Part shown: positions 44,746 to 54,808 of the stretch, in pieces
Numbering within the stretch: the first letter of the stretch is position 1
How the letters are laid out: every line of letters begins with the position of its first letter
Assembly: GCA_020632635.1 (NCBI GenBank)
Contig: JACKFE010000006.1
Span: 62,001-126,000 of the forward strand
Source: Nitrospiraceae bacterium
GTDB lineage: Bacteria > Nitrospirota > Nitrospiria > Nitrospirales > UBA8639
DNA: 64,000 nt
Reading direction: 5' to 3'
Translations under genes and position numbers: made by a program
The notes under the pieces: generated by a model
Seen by the model: only the letters and a program-made list of their open reading frames with translations
The model's database searches: none
Told to the model about the DNA's origin: nothing

Positions 44746-45078
44746 TTACCAGCGGCCGCCGCGATTGCCGCCGCTTGGCCGCCGACCACCTGGACCTCGA
44801 TTCCCCCCTCCACCAAAATCCGAACGAGGAGCTTGAGGTTTGGCCTCATTGACGGTGAGGGTGCGCCCTCCCAATTCCGTCCCATTCAACGCCGTAATGG
44901 CACTCTGGGCTTCCTCATCCGATCCCATTTCCACAAAACCAAAGCCACGAGATTGGCCTGTGTATTTGTCCGTGATGATTTTGGCTGAGGTTACATTTCC
45001 ATGTTGTCCGAACAGGTCAGCCAGTTCCTGCTCAGATGTGGAATAGGGTAATCCACCCACATAAATCTTTGAACCCAT
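44746..45078 (-). CDS. RNA-binding protein with one RRM domain and Gly-rich tail
   Basis: 110 residues. RNP2 is KIYVGGLPY, RNP1 is RGFGFVEM, the usual arrangement of bacterial and cyanobacterial Rbp proteins. The last 30 residues are rich in Gly, Arg and Pro (GGGNRGPGGRRPSGG). Such proteins bind single-stranded RNA, often in cold response. GGAGGG precedes the ATG; a longer frame upstream has no site. Terminator follows. Confidence 0.93.
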   Translation of the reverse strand: MGSKIYVGGLPYSTSEQELADLFGQHGNVTSAKIITDKYTGQSRGFGFVEMGSDEEAQSAITALNGTELGGRTLTVNEAKPQAPRSDFGGGGNRGPGGRRPSGGNRGGRW

Positions 45079-45358
45079 CGGGGTCCCTCCTTCCAAAAGC
45101 GATATTGTTTGCACGGTTCTGAGGAGATGAGAAGGGAAGGAACGGCCCGAGAACGCGAATTCGGTGGCGACTTAGGACTAACTTCCAATCAGATTCCTTA
45201 TGGATTCCTGAGCAAAACAACATCAATAATGGGCCACGTCACCGTTTCCATTCATCACAGGGCCCGTTCGTTGCGATGAACTGATGTCCCGTAGCATAAG
45301 ATAGAATTAAGAAGAATGCAATATCCTTGGCCGTCATCCAATCACGAAAATTCAGCCG

Positions 45359-46639
45359 TCAGGGGATTAATTGTGGAACACCAGTCCCGTCAATCACGTC
45401 CTTGGTAATCGCCACCTGTTTTATGTTTTTCAAAGCCGGCACATCATACATCAGATCCAACATCACCTCTTCCAAGATGGCCCGCAACCCCCGTGCCCCG
45501 GTTTTCATAGAGGCTGCCCTCATGGCAACGGCTTGTATGGCATCCGGGGTAAACGTGAGTTCAACCCCATCTAGTTGGAACATGGCCTGATATTGCTTAA
45601 TGAGCGCGTTTTTCGGTTCTTGCAGCACTCGGACCAGATCATCCACCCCAAGGTCGTTTAAGGAAGCCAGAATCGGAAACCGTCCGACAAATTCAGGGAT
45701 CAAACCATATTTCAACAAATCTTCAGGCCGAACCTGAGCCAATAGCTGATCACTATTGAGCGGCTTGACTTCTCGTTCTCCCGCATCGAATCCCAACCGC
45801 TTTTGATTCGTTCGTTGAGCAATGATATCCTCAACCCCTACAAAAGCCCCGCCGCAAATAAATAAGATATTCGTTGTATCCACCCGAAGGAATTCTTGCT
45901 CAGGGTGTTTTCGTCCCCCTTTCGGAGGAACATTGCAAATCGTGCCCTCCACTAATTTCAGCAACGCTTGTTGCACACCTTCTCCTGAGACATCTCGGGT
46001 GATGGAGGGACTTTCCGACTTCCGGCTAATTTTATCGATCTCATCAATGTAGATAATACCTACCTGGGCACGGGCCATATTAAAATCACAGGCTTGCAAT
46101 AACTTCAAGACCACATTTTCGACGTCTTCCCCCACGTACCCTGCCTCAGTGACGGTCGTGGCATCGGCAATGGCAAACGGCACCTGAAGAATTTTAGCCA
46201 GGGTTTTGGCCAAAAGGGTTTTCCCTGTCCCTGTAGGGCCAATCAACATGACATTGCCTTTTTCAAGTTCTACGTCAGGTACGTTTTTTCCGCTAAACAC
46301 CCGCTTGTAATGATTATGCACGGCCACCGACAGAATCTTTTTGGCCCGATGCTGACCAATGACATATTCATCTAGAATTGATTTAATTTCAGGAGGCGTC
46401 GGCAACGGCCCTGGCGGTGCTTCTAGTGGAGGGTGTCCATCGGAATGCCCCGAAAAAAACTTGGAACATTGCTGAACACAATCGGCGCAAATCAGGACTG
46501 ATCCCGGGGTTTGACACTGGGCACACATTTGCCGGGCCGGGGCCTGAATCAGATTGGTCACTCCCCCTCTGGCCCGCCCACAAAATGAACATACCGCATC
46601 CGCTCGATTACGCCCTTGTTTTGAATCCCAAAACGCCAC
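45359..46639 (-). CDS. clpX: ATP-dependent Clp protease ATP-binding subunit ClpX with enlarged zinc domain
   Basis: 426 residues. Walker [16 protein letters not shown], Walker [11 protein letters not shown], a pore motif typical of ClpX ([10 protein letters not shown]), and [15 protein letters not shown]. The N-terminal zinc domain has [10 protein letters not shown] and then two further pairs, CAQC and CADC, where usual ClpX has one CxxC pair; the spacing is longer by about 10 residues. GTG start with AAAGGATG upstream. No clpP is in the window. ClpX unfolds tagged substrates for ClpP. Confidence 0.95.
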   Translation of the reverse strand: MAFWDSKQGRNRADAVCSFCGRARGGVTNLIQAPARQMCAQCQTPGSVLICADCVQQCSKFFSGHSDGHPPLEAPPGPLPTPPEIKSILDEYVIGQHRAKKILSVAVHNHYKRVFSGKNVPDVELEKGNVMLIGPTGTGKTLLAKTLAKILQVPFAIADATTVTEAGYVGEDVENVVLKLLQACDFNMARAQVGIIYIDEIDKISRKSESPSITRDVSGEGVQQALLKLVEGTICNVPPKGGRKHPEQEFLRVDTTNILFICGGAFVGVEDIIAQRTNQKRLGFDAGEREVKPLNSDQLLAQVRPEDLLKYGLIPEFVGRFPILASLNDLGVDDLVRVLQEPKNALIKQYQAMFQLDGVELTFTPDAIQAVAMRAASMKTGARGLRAILEEVMLDLMYDVPALKNIKQVAITKDVIDGTGVPQLIP

Positions 46640-46749
46640 AATGACATCCTTTCAATAAAATCAGATGATCGGCTTATGAACTAAGATGAATGGAGAATAT
46701 TTCCAAATCTTAAACACCTGAATAAGAGGAAGGCAATTCACTGACCTCG

Positions 46750-47805
46750 TCAGGATTGAACGGAGGCGACATCCACAATGTTCAAGGGGACCGTCTCCCA
46801 AGACTCCCCGCTATCCCGACTTCGAAAGAGTCCTTTTCCATTCGTCCCCACAAACAACAGATGAGGATCAAGAGCACTGACCGCCATCGCGCGAATATTG
46901 GTGTTTGTCAATCCCGTATTCCGGTATTCCCAAGTCGCTCCTCCATCTTGGCTTCGGGCGACTCCCTTTCGATTTGACACATACACAATGTCAGATTGCT
47001 TGGGATCCAGTATCAGATCACTCAACATTTGATCACTTAGAGTAGTTCCAATTCGGGTCCACAAATGACCACCATCCACCGTCTTATAGAGACCATCCAG
47101 CGAGGCCGTATACACCGTATCGGGATGATGAGGGTCAACCTTAATTCTGGTGACCCCTAAGGCCCGAGAAGTTTTGAGAACGTCTGGGGCAACCAAACCG
47201 GCATTCACCTGACTCCAGGTTTGGGCCCCATCCAGGGATTTGTAGACCCCTCCGCTGGTTCCGGCATAGAGGGTTTGCGGTTGACGGGGGTCAAAGTCCA
47301 AGGTCACCACCATTAACACATCCCTCATGCCCTCCATCCGTTTTCTCCAGAATTCGCCTCCGTCTTCTGATTCGAACACCCCCAAAGAAGTGGCTGCAAA
47401 AATATGCTGAGAGGATCCAGGAACGAATACCACCTGATGCACCACGGAGGAAATCGTGATGGAGTCCAACCCATTTCGCCGGGAGGCCCAACGTTGGCCG
47501 CCATCATAACTTTTAAAGACCGCGTCGCCTTTAGTTCCCGCAAGGACATTGGCAGGCAATAATGGATCAATCGCCAAGGCAATCACGCGGGAATGAGTCA
47601 TTCCCTGAGACATATTTTGCCAAGTCTTCCCTCCATCACGCGTCTTATAAATATATTCATTGGTTGCGATATACAGAATGTCCGCATTGGTAGGATGCAA
47701 TGCAACTTCCACTACCGCTTCGCTGGGCCCGCAACTACAGAGGCCAAGAGTCAACGCCCCCCAATAGAGCCAGGGGCTAAATTTCTTTGCACCCCCCCAT
47801 TTCAT
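46750..47805 (-). CDS. lipoprotein with BNR/Ycf48-like beta-propeller
   Basis: About 351 residues. A signal ending LGLCSC gives a lipidated Cys near residue 25. At least six repeats with Asp-box patterns (YKTRDGGKTWQNMS, FKSYDGGQRWAS, FESEDGGEFWRK, YKSLDGAQTWSQ, ARSQDGGATWEY, FRSRDSGESWET). These mark a propeller of the sialidase/Ycf48 class without an evident active site. The downstream ATG is chosen because it puts the lipobox at a normal distance; two upstream ATGs are possible. It follows the M48 protease gene on the same strand. Confidence 0.78.
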   Translation of the reverse strand: MKWGGAKKFSPWLYWGALTLGLCSCGPSEAVVEVALHPTNADILYIATNEYIYKTRDGGKTWQNMSQGMTHSRVIALAIDPLLPANVLAGTKGDAVFKSYDGGQRWASRRNGLDSITISSVVHQVVFVPGSSQHIFAATSLGVFESEDGGEFWRKRMEGMRDVLMVVTLDFDPRQPQTLYAGTSGGVYKSLDGAQTWSQVNAGLVAPDVLKTSRALGVTRIKVDPHHPDTVYTASLDGLYKTVDGGHLWTRIGTTLSDQMLSDLILDPKQSDIVYVSNRKGVARSQDGGATWEYRNTGLTNTNIRAMAVSALDPHLLFVGTNGKGLFRSRDSGESWETVPLNIVDVASVQS

Positions 47806-47876
47806 CGCGAGTAGCGCAAATGAGAATCGACTCATCGTTCCCGCAATACAAAAGAGAACGTGCATGGCACCAGGAG

Positions 47877-48788
47877 TTAACGAAACCGAGCTCCGGTTTT
47901 CAACGCGGACTTTTGCGAGGGAGGTGGGGTGATCATGGGTAATTCCGACACGGGAGCCTTTGGAGTCTGATTATAAATCTCCAAAGCCTCAGGCATCCAG
48001 GACGTTAAATCGGCAATTCGGGTTTCATGAGCGGGATGTGTGGAGAGAAATTCCGGAGGAGCCCCTTGGGAGGAAGCCGCCATTCGCTCCCAAATATGAA
48101 TAGCCTCACGAGGATCATAGCCGGCATCAGCGGCCAACAGAACACCAATATAGTCGGCTTCAGATTCATGTTTGCGGCTAAATGGCAATAAGACTCCGGC
48201 CTGCACGCCTATTCCCATGGCTTGCATGGCCAATTCACCTAAGGCCGGGTTCGTACCTTGAGTGGAAAGGACAATCGCCGCAGCGGTCATTCCCAATTGG
48301 GCCACTAATCCCTGACTCATACGCTCCCCGCCATGTTGAGCCAAGGCATGAACCACTTCATGTCCCATGATGGCCGCCAAACCAGCCTCGTTTTTGGCCA
48401 TGGGGAAAATGCCCGTGTACACAGCAATTTTTCCACCCGGCAAGGCCCAGGCATTTTTGGTGGCATCATCCTTAATCACCGTCACCTCCCATTTGAATTC
48501 CCGGGCGGCCTGGGCATATTTTGAACGCTTGGCAGCTTCAATAATTCTGGCGGCAACTCGTTTAACCGGTTCAATTTCTTTAGGATCCTTGGATAACACA
48601 ACCTTGGGGTCCTGCAAAACCTCGCCATATTGCGCAGCCCCCATTTCATTCATGTATCCCGTTGGCATTAATAAAAATTGAGACCGGTGAGTATAGGGAT
48701 TGGTCTCACATCCGGGTAAAAAGACCAACAGGAGAACTCCAACAATCCAGCCATATTGATGGATGAAGGAGTGAAGATAAACATGCAT
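47877..48788 (-). CDS. M48 family metalloprotease lipoprotein
   Basis: About 303 residues. Lipobox FLPGC near residue 25, then the M48 zinc motif HEVVHALAQHGG with HExxH, and the third ligand Glu in the KHESEADYIGV segment (ExxxD). It resembles the periplasmic BepA/LoiP group, which clear faulty outer-membrane proteins. An ATG with GAGGG five to six bases upstream is used. Neighbours on both sides are also envelope proteins. Confidence 0.9.
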   Translation of the reverse strand: MHVYLHSFIHQYGWIVGVLLLVFLPGCETNPYTHRSQFLLMPTGYMNEMGAAQYGEVLQDPKVVLSKDPKEIEPVKRVAARIIEAAKRSKYAQAAREFKWEVTVIKDDATKNAWALPGGKIAVYTGIFPMAKNEAGLAAIMGHEVVHALAQHGGERMSQGLVAQLGMTAAAIVLSTQGTNPALGELAMQAMGIGVQAGVLLPFSRKHESEADYIGVLLAADAGYDPREAIHIWERMAASSQGAPPEFLSTHPAHETRIADLTSWMPEALEIYNQTPKAPVSELPMITPPPSQKSALKTGARFR

Positions 48789-48856
48789 GGTGTCCCTCAT
48801 GGCAAATGGCTCAGAAGATGAGTGTAGCATTGAGAGGGGGGATGAAACGACTCTCC

Positions 48857-50329
48857 TTAGGCTCCACCAGGGGGTTCGGGAATCCGAATATCCAACTCTT
48901 GCACATGTTCAAACCTCGTCAGGGCAGGCCGAGTCCCCCCCCGTGAGCCCACGACTAATATAGAAAAGGCTTGTGGCCGGAGGTGCCGTTCTGCCGCCGC
49001 CCGCACCTGTGCCGTGGTTACGTGCTCAATTCCTGGACGAAATTCCTGAAGCCAGGTAGAGGGATATCCATAATATTCATATGTCAGATATTTCCCTAGT
49101 ACTTTAGATGGGGAATCTACCGAAAACACAAACGAATTGAGGATACTCGTTTTGGCTTTCTGGACTTCGTCATCAGTGGGAGGATTGGCCACCATGTTGC
49201 GGGCCTCGGCAATCAAGGCGTCAATACCCTTCCCGGTTGTTTCGGTTTTCGTGGACATGGACAGAATAGCCATGCCGGGATGATCCCAATCCAATCCCAC
49301 CCCACCGTGCACATCGTAAGCCAGTCCTTGTTTGGACCGTATATTGGAAAAAAGGCGGGCACCGAAAGATCCGGAAAGGATTTGATTCACAATAACCAAC
49401 GAATAATAATCGGGATCATCTCGGCGAATGCCCAAATGCCCCATGGCAATCTTGGCCTGAGTCATATCATTTTTTTCGATATAAAAAATCCCAGGAACCG
49501 GCTGGGTCCGAATGGGAACTAGGGCATCTCTCATCTCAGGCCCCTTTGGCCAATGACCGAATACCTCCCGAATAAGAGACAGGACCTGAGGCTTTTGAAA
49601 ATCCCCCGAGATACCGAGAATAATCCGGTTGGGATGGAAATATGTGTGATGCCAATTCACCACGTCTTCCCGGGTAATCTGGCTCATGGTGGCATAGGTA
49701 GGCACCCAGGTATAGGGAGACTCTGGACCGTACACTAATTTTTTAAATTCACGCGAAACAATACTATCGGGATCGTCATTCTGCCGGGCAATACCCGCCA
49801 TCACCTGATTCTTGGCAATTGCCAGCTTTGCCGCATCAAAGGCAGGATAGCGCAAAACTTCACCAAACACTCTGAACACTTCCTGGAAGTCATCGGTCAG
49901 ACTGCTCATCGAAGCGGTCCCGGAAGAATCGCCAATACCTGTTTCAATCGCTGCGGCCTTCGCCTCCAAAAATTCATCCAATGCATCGCCAGACCGTTTT
50001 TGGGTCCCCCCTGATCGCAAAACAGCCCCTGTCAATTCCGCTAATCCAATTTTCTCTCTGGGCTCCCATCGGGAGCCCGTTCGGATCATGGCCGAGGCGG
50101 TCACAAGCGGCAACTCATGATCTTCCATCAATAAGACCACCAAGCCATTCTCCAAGACGATCCGTTCAGGCTCTGGAATTATGAGCTCACCCAATGGCGG
50201 ATATTTGAGTTGATCAACCTGAGTGACCTGGGCGCGAACAGGCCCCCAACAAAAGAAGAACAGGACGGTTATATACACCACGATCCTCGCCAGGGATCTC
50301 CCACATTTTCCGGAACCTGAATGCGTCAT
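48857..50329 (-). CDS. M16 family peptidase, non-catalytic subunit
   Basis: 490 residues with a signal peptide (LFFFCWGPVRAQ). Fold typical of M16 (pitrilysin-like): IVLENGLVVLLMEDHELPLV at the start, and IRSKQGLAYDVHGGVG in the second half. The zinc motif HxxEH is replaced by LAELTGAVLRS, so it cannot hydrolyse peptides on its own. The ATG overlaps the stop of the active M16 gene as ATGA, which fits a heterodimer of one active and one inactive chain. Confidence 0.88.
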   Translation of the reverse strand: MTHSGSGKCGRSLARIVVYITVLFFFCWGPVRAQVTQVDQLKYPPLGELIIPEPERIVLENGLVVLLMEDHELPLVTASAMIRTGSRWEPREKIGLAELTGAVLRSGGTQKRSGDALDEFLEAKAAAIETGIGDSSGTASMSSLTDDFQEVFRVFGEVLRYPAFDAAKLAIAKNQVMAGIARQNDDPDSIVSREFKKLVYGPESPYTWVPTYATMSQITREDVVNWHHTYFHPNRIILGISGDFQKPQVLSLIREVFGHWPKGPEMRDALVPIRTQPVPGIFYIEKNDMTQAKIAMGHLGIRRDDPDYYSLVIVNQILSGSFGARLFSNIRSKQGLAYDVHGGVGLDWDHPGMAILSMSTKTETTGKGIDALIAEARNMVANPPTDDEVQKAKTSILNSFVFSVDSPSKVLGKYLTYEYYGYPSTWLQEFRPGIEHVTTAQVRAAAERHLRPQAFSILVVGSRGGTRPALTRFEHVQELDIRIPEPPGGA

Positions 50330-51894
50330 GATTGCCCTCCCGCCGAACCAGCATCTCTGACAGAATCTGGTGCAGAAACTGTTTCAATCATCCCCACCAC
50401 ACGATTTTGAGGTTGAAAGAGGCTATTAGCCACTCGTCGAATATCAGCCTTGGTCACCTTGTCAAGCCGTTCAATATACCGAAATAACTCCCGCCAATCG
50501 CCAAACAGCATCTGGTAATCGGTCAGATGCATGGCCAATCCTAAATTATTATCCAAGGCACGGACGAGTCCGGCTTTGGCCCTCGTGCGAAATCGTTCCA
50601 ATTCTTCATCCGTCACATCCTGGGTTTTGAGTTTTTCGAACTCCTCGCGCAGTGCCTGTTGGACCGCAAGATTGTCAATGCCTCTGGCTGGCACCGCATA
50701 TGCCATCCACACATGAGGATATTTATCCCCGGGATATTCGCCGTAGGCTCCCACGTTCACGGAAATCTGCTTGTCACGCACAAGTGATCGATATAAGCGG
50801 GCCGTGCGTCCATTGGTCAGCACATCATCAATCGCGTCATAAATAGGTTGGTCCGGATGGCTCACAGCCGGCTTATGATAGCCCTCGACATACAGCGGTT
50901 GAGAGGGGTCGCGCAAAATGACGATTTTTTCCGCACTGGAAGGCGGTTCCACGGTTCGTAATGCCGGAGGGGACGGAGATGAAGGAATCCGACCGAAATA
51001 TTTCTCCAAAATCGGAATAAGGGCCTCCGCTTTCACATCACCCACAATGGCGGTCACCATATTAGAAGGAATGTAATAAGTCCGGAAAAATTTCTTGGCA
51101 TCCGTAATGGTATAGGACTGAATATCACTGGCATAACCAATGACCGGATGATGGTAGGAATGGGCCATAAACGCCGTTGAAACAAATTGCTCTAACAAAC
51201 GGCCAAACGGCTGACTTTCCGTCCGCATCCGCCGCTCTTCCATCACCACATCCCGTTCCTCATAAAATTCTCTGAAGACCGGCTGTAGGAATCGCTCTGA
51301 TTCCAGATAGGCAAAAAGTTCAACTTTATTGGAGGGCAGGGCATAAAAATATCCTGTCACATCTGCCCCGGTAAACGCATTGAGATTGACACCGCCCTCA
51401 CGCTCAATAATGTCGCCGAATTCATTTTTGACGACATATTGCGAAGCCTCGCGCTGCCGAATCTTGAACGCCTCAAACAACTCCTTGACTCGCTCAGGAT
51501 TCGATTGGGGTAATAATTTTTCTTGTTGATAGGCTTGATAGGCAGCTTCCAGTTCCTCCAAGGCTTTTTTTTCGGCTTCGTAATCAGTTGTCCCAATATT
51601 GGGAGTGCCCTTAAAAGCCATATGTTCAAACATATGCGCCAGACCGGTTTGTCCGACACTCTCCTGGGCTGATCCGACGTTGACCCGCGTTAAAAATGAG
51701 AAGACAGGAGCCACAGGGCGTTCGACAATGATAAACGTCCACCCATTTTTCAACCGATGCTGGGTTACACGTTTTTCAAAAGATTCCAAATCCTGGGCTA
51801 CCGCAAACGAAGTCCAGAATAGCACCATCAGCCCAAACAATAGGCCAGCCATCATTCCTCCGTTGGGAATCGTCTTGTACTTCAATATCATCAT
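50326..51894 (-). CDS. M16 family zinc metalloprotease, catalytic subunit
   Basis: About 522 residues with a signal peptide ending in SFAVAQ. Active site HMFEH (HxxEH) in GLAHMFEHMAFKGT; a downstream Glu-rich helix (EYEAEKKALEELEAA region) and the later Glu of the family are present. It pairs with the inactive partner by a 4-base overlap. AGGGAGG lies 6 bases before the ATG. Periplasmic degradation of peptides is the likely role. Confidence 0.92.
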   Translation of the reverse strand: MMILKYKTIPNGGMMAGLLFGLMVLFWTSFAVAQDLESFEKRVTQHRLKNGWTFIIVERPVAPVFSFLTRVNVGSAQESVGQTGLAHMFEHMAFKGTPNIGTTDYEAEKKALEELEAAYQAYQQEKLLPQSNPERVKELFEAFKIRQREASQYVVKNEFGDIIEREGGVNLNAFTGADVTGYFYALPSNKVELFAYLESERFLQPVFREFYEERDVVMEERRMRTESQPFGRLLEQFVSTAFMAHSYHHPVIGYASDIQSYTITDAKKFFRTYYIPSNMVTAIVGDVKAEALIPILEKYFGRIPSSPSPPALRTVEPPSSAEKIVILRDPSQPLYVEGYHKPAVSHPDQPIYDAIDDVLTNGRTARLYRSLVRDKQISVNVGAYGEYPGDKYPHVWMAYAVPARGIDNLAVQQALREEFEKLKTQDVTDEELERFRTRAKAGLVRALDNNLGLAMHLTDYQMLFGDWRELFRYIERLDKVTKADIRRVANSLFQPQNRVVGMIETVSAPDSVRDAGSAGGQS

Positions 51895-52033
51895 GCTTTT
51901 CCTCCCTGATCCAATACCTGATAACATGTGATCTCATCGTACCCAGGAATAGAAACCCATGCAAGCCAAGACCATACGGAAATTCCAGAATGAGAGCACC
52001 TCATGATTGAGGAACAAACCTATAGGATCAGAT

Positions 52034-53155
52034 CTACGAAATCACACAAAATGAGGACTGATCCGTATCAAGTTCCTGCCCAAGCCCCGCACTGGCCCAA
52101 GGATATAATCGACATCCTTCATATCGATAACCACCCTTTGCCGGGTCATGAGTTAGCAATAACGGCATATCCAGATCAATAAATTCAAATCCTCCCAGGC
52201 CTAATACCAGGCTGAAAGAACACCCCATGGCGACCCGGCTCTCCACCATTCCTCCAATCATTAAATCAAGACCCGCCCTTCTGACCAGATTAACGATATC
52301 GAGGGATTCTCGTACCCCGCACTTGGTGATCTTTATATTAATGACATCAACCCCATCGGCTTCAATAAGACGTCGAGCATCAGAAAATGAACGGACCGAC
52401 TCGTCGGCGGCAATAGGAATGGCACTCTGCCGATGCACCTCCAGCAATCCATCCCAATCATCGCGGGAAACCGGCTGTTCAAACAAAATCACGGGAACAT
52501 GCAGACGACTAATCGCCCGTAAAAAATCAAGAGCTTCTTTGGCCGTGAACCCTTGGTTGCCATCAATCACAAAGGAAACCCTTGGGAAGGCCCGCCAGAC
52601 AGCTTCGACCCGCCGGATATCCTTGTCCACATCCTGTCCAACTTTCATCTTGAACACACGGAATCCCCGAGTAAACCATTGCTCAGCCGTCTTCAGCACG
52701 GGTTCAATCGCCCCAATGGCTAAGGTGACATCGGTTTCTCGCACACGTACATCCGCGCCACCCCAAAGGGCCCAGAGAGGGACGTTTATGGCTCGGGCGA
52801 AGGCATCAAGCAGCGCTGTCTCTAACCCACAGCGGACTGAAGGAACAACACTGGTCGCCTCAGCCAATTCATGTGCCAATCGGCGCCATTGCAAGACCGA
52901 CTGCCCAAGAAGAAGAGGGGCAACCGTTCGAAACACATCCAGGCACCCAGCCTGAGTCTCTCCCGATATGTCGGGAAAGGGCGCCATCTCCCCCAATCCA
53001 CATATTCCACTCTGTAGCTGCAAGCGAATAAAGACATTGTCCGCAACGGACATTGTCCCGGTGGCCACGACAAATGGTTCTCGCAACGGGAGAGAAATCG
53101 GCCAAGCTTCAATCTTCGTAATAAGAAACTCATCCAATCCTATTGCCCTCGACAC
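52034..53155 (-). CDS. enolase-superfamily dipeptide epimerase (L-Ala-D/L-Glu epimerase-like)
   Basis: 373 residues. The KxK acid/base motif is KMKVG, metal ligands are in SFVIDGNQG (Asp), ILFEQPV (Glu) and PIAADESV (Asp), and a second Lys is in NIKITKCGV. This set matches the muconate-cycloisomerase subgroup; the KMKVG/IKITKCG pattern is common in Ala-Glu epimerases that recycle murein peptides, but other substrates are possible. The GTG start has only a weak ribosome-binding site; a later TTG (before DEFLITK) could be used instead. Confidence 0.82.
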   Translation of the reverse strand: MSRAIGLDEFLITKIEAWPISLPLREPFVVATGTMSVADNVFIRLQLQSGICGLGEMAPFPDISGETQAGCLDVFRTVAPLLLGQSVLQWRRLAHELAEATSVVPSVRCGLETALLDAFARAINVPLWALWGGADVRVRETDVTLAIGAIEPVLKTAEQWFTRGFRVFKMKVGQDVDKDIRRVEAVWRAFPRVSFVIDGNQGFTAKEALDFLRAISRLHVPVILFEQPVSRDDWDGLLEVHRQSAIPIAADESVRSFSDARRLIEADGVDVINIKITKCGVRESLDIVNLVRRAGLDLMIGGMVESRVAMGCSFSLVLGLGGFEFIDLDMPLLLTHDPAKGGYRYEGCRLYPWASAGLGQELDTDQSSFCVIS

Positions 53156-53261
53156 TTCATATCAAAAAACAACCTACTTATTCATAGGCATGAATTCACT
53201 GGAGCACGGATGTCTCTTCGGGTGCAACCGGAAGCTTTCCATCAACGACGCTTCATCTTCC

Positions 53262-53906
53262 TCAACCATAGCGATCATTATTCCAGGGAAGGGCAGTATT
53301 GGAATAACCCCGAACTTCCCAAAACCCTTTCTGATCACGATCGGAAAATGTAATTTTTTTGATCCACTTGGCACCCTTCCAGGCATACCGTTTAGGAATT
53401 AACATCCGCACCGGCCATCCATGATCCCGTGACAGGGGTTTCCCATTCCAATGGGTCGCCAATAACACATCATCGTCCACACATACTTCCAGAGGCAAAT
53501 TCGTAGTGTAATCGTCATAGGATTCAAAGAAAAGAAATTGAGCTGATGACAATGGGCGCACAACGTCAATGAGATGGCGAAACGAGACCCCTTGCCAGGC
53601 GCAATCCAACATACTCCAAGTGGTGACGCAATGAAAATCCGTCACCAGATCGATCTTGGGTTGAGACTGAAACTCCCCCCAAGTCCACGTGACGGGGTTG
53701 GCAACAAACCCATCAACGGTGAGCGTCCAATCGTCCAACGACAGATCAGGCTTAAACCCTAAATCCAACACGGGGAAATTATTGACAAAATGCTGACCAG
53801 GGGGTAACCGTTCATCTTCAGGTTCGTCAACCTCCCGCCCGGAAATCCCTCGCCGATGTTGAGCAAGGACCTGCTTGGCTTTGACCACTCGTTCATTTGG
53901 TTCCAC
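53262..53906 (-). CDS. molybdopterin-dependent oxidoreductase, YedY/sulfite-oxidase-like, cytoplasmic
   Basis: 214 residues, one molybdopterin domain. Molybdenum-ligating Cys in DFHCVTTWS, with the ligand-binding segment DHGWPVRMLIPKRYAWKGAKW near the end. It has no signal peptide or dimerisation domain, unlike the longer relative at 34310-35341. The GTG start is decided by AAGGAGG eight bases upstream. The substrate cannot be told; relatives include methionine sulfoxide reductase MsrP and stand-alone proteins of unknown function. Confidence 0.88.
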   Translation of the reverse strand: MEPNERVVKAKQVLAQHRRGISGREVDEPEDERLPPGQHFVNNFPVLDLGFKPDLSLDDWTLTVDGFVANPVTWTWGEFQSQPKIDLVTDFHCVTTWSMLDCAWQGVSFRHLIDVVRPLSSAQFLFFESYDDYTTNLPLEVCVDDDVLLATHWNGKPLSRDHGWPVRMLIPKRYAWKGAKWIKKITFSDRDQKGFWEVRGYSNTALPWNNDRYG

Positions 53907-54167
53907 GCGTTTTCCTCCTTCAAACGTTCATGAACATACGGACTAAGCCCCAATCATTCCCTCTCATTCCACAACAAGGCTAACCGAATTCCAAACGCTG
54001 GACAAGAGAACGATCTTCAACTTCACATGGCCAAATTCCCAAAATTCTGATACACTTCTTCAACAATTCCTGGTCTGGAACCGCTCGCCTTTTTGTCCCC
54101 CCGGCTGAGAGCCGCGATCTTTTCCAGTCTCATGTGTTTTTATCTTTTTACGCGGAGGATCAGTCGT

Positions 54168-54710
54168 ATGGTATTACGTCGGATTACCCTTAGAGGGTTG
54201 TGCACATTTGGGATGATCACGGCCATGGCTCTCACGTCTGCCCAGGCCGAGTCTCCGGAAGGAGGAGCTGGCATGACGATTGCCGACGGAACAACCGTGT
54301 CTTTGGAGTACACGCTAACCTTGGACAACAAGGAAGTCCTGGACACCAATGTGGGAGGCGATCCCCTCACCTTTACCCAAGGCTCTCACCAAATCATTCC
54401 CGGACTGGAAAATGCGCTTGTCGGCATGAAAGCGGGCGACAGCAAACAAGTGACGGTGAAGCCAAGTGAAGGATATGGAGAAGTCGATGAACGGGCGTTT
54501 CAAGAAATTCCGATTGAACACATTCCGCCAGATGCCAGGAAAGTCGGCACCCAATTACAGGGGAAAGACCCCGAGGGCCGAATGGTCCGCCCGACTGTTA
54601 AGGAAGTCAAAGAACAAATGGTCGTGTTAGACTTCAATCATCCGCTAGCCGGGAAAACTCTGAATTTTGACATTAAAATCTTGGATGTCAAAGCCGGCCC
54701 CACTCCCTAA
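54168..54710 (+). CDS. periplasmic FKBP-type peptidyl-prolyl isomerase (SlyD-like)
   Basis: About 180 residues. Signal peptide with ALTSAQA cleavage site, then a SlyD-like FKBP domain: VSLEYTLTLDNKEVLDT, then PLTFTQGSHQIIPGLENALVGM and VKPSEGYGEVDERAFQEIP, with the insert-in-flap region and the final VLDFNHPLAGKTLNFDIKI. The last motif matches SlyD closely. The ATG before VLRRITLRG is used, with GCGGAGGAT upstream. A hairpin terminator follows. Confidence 0.93.
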   Translation: MVLRRITLRGLCTFGMITAMALTSAQAESPEGGAGMTIADGTTVSLEYTLTLDNKEVLDTNVGGDPLTFTQGSHQIIPGLENALVGMKAGDSKQVTVKPSEGYGEVDERAFQEIPIEHIPPDARKVGTQLQGKDPEGRMVRPTVKEVKEQMVVLDFNHPLAGKTLNFDIKILDVKAGPTP

Positions 54711-54731
54711 TGCTGCCATGGTCCTAAAAAT

Positions 54732-54770
54732 GAGACCCGCCCTCACGTCTATCAGGTGAGGGCGGGTCTC
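54732..54770. terminator. strong hairpin downstream of the FKBP gene
   Basis: Arms GAGACCCGCCCTCAC and GTGAGGGCGGGTCTC pair perfectly over 15 base pairs. The following bases (TTGAG) lack a T-tract on the plus strand, so this may be a bidirectional or rho-assisted stop between the FKBP gene and the convergent smbP remnant. Confidence 0.6.
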
Positions 54771-54808
54771 TTGAGTTCCCTGGTGAACTAGCCTGTCTTT
54801 TGGTTCAG

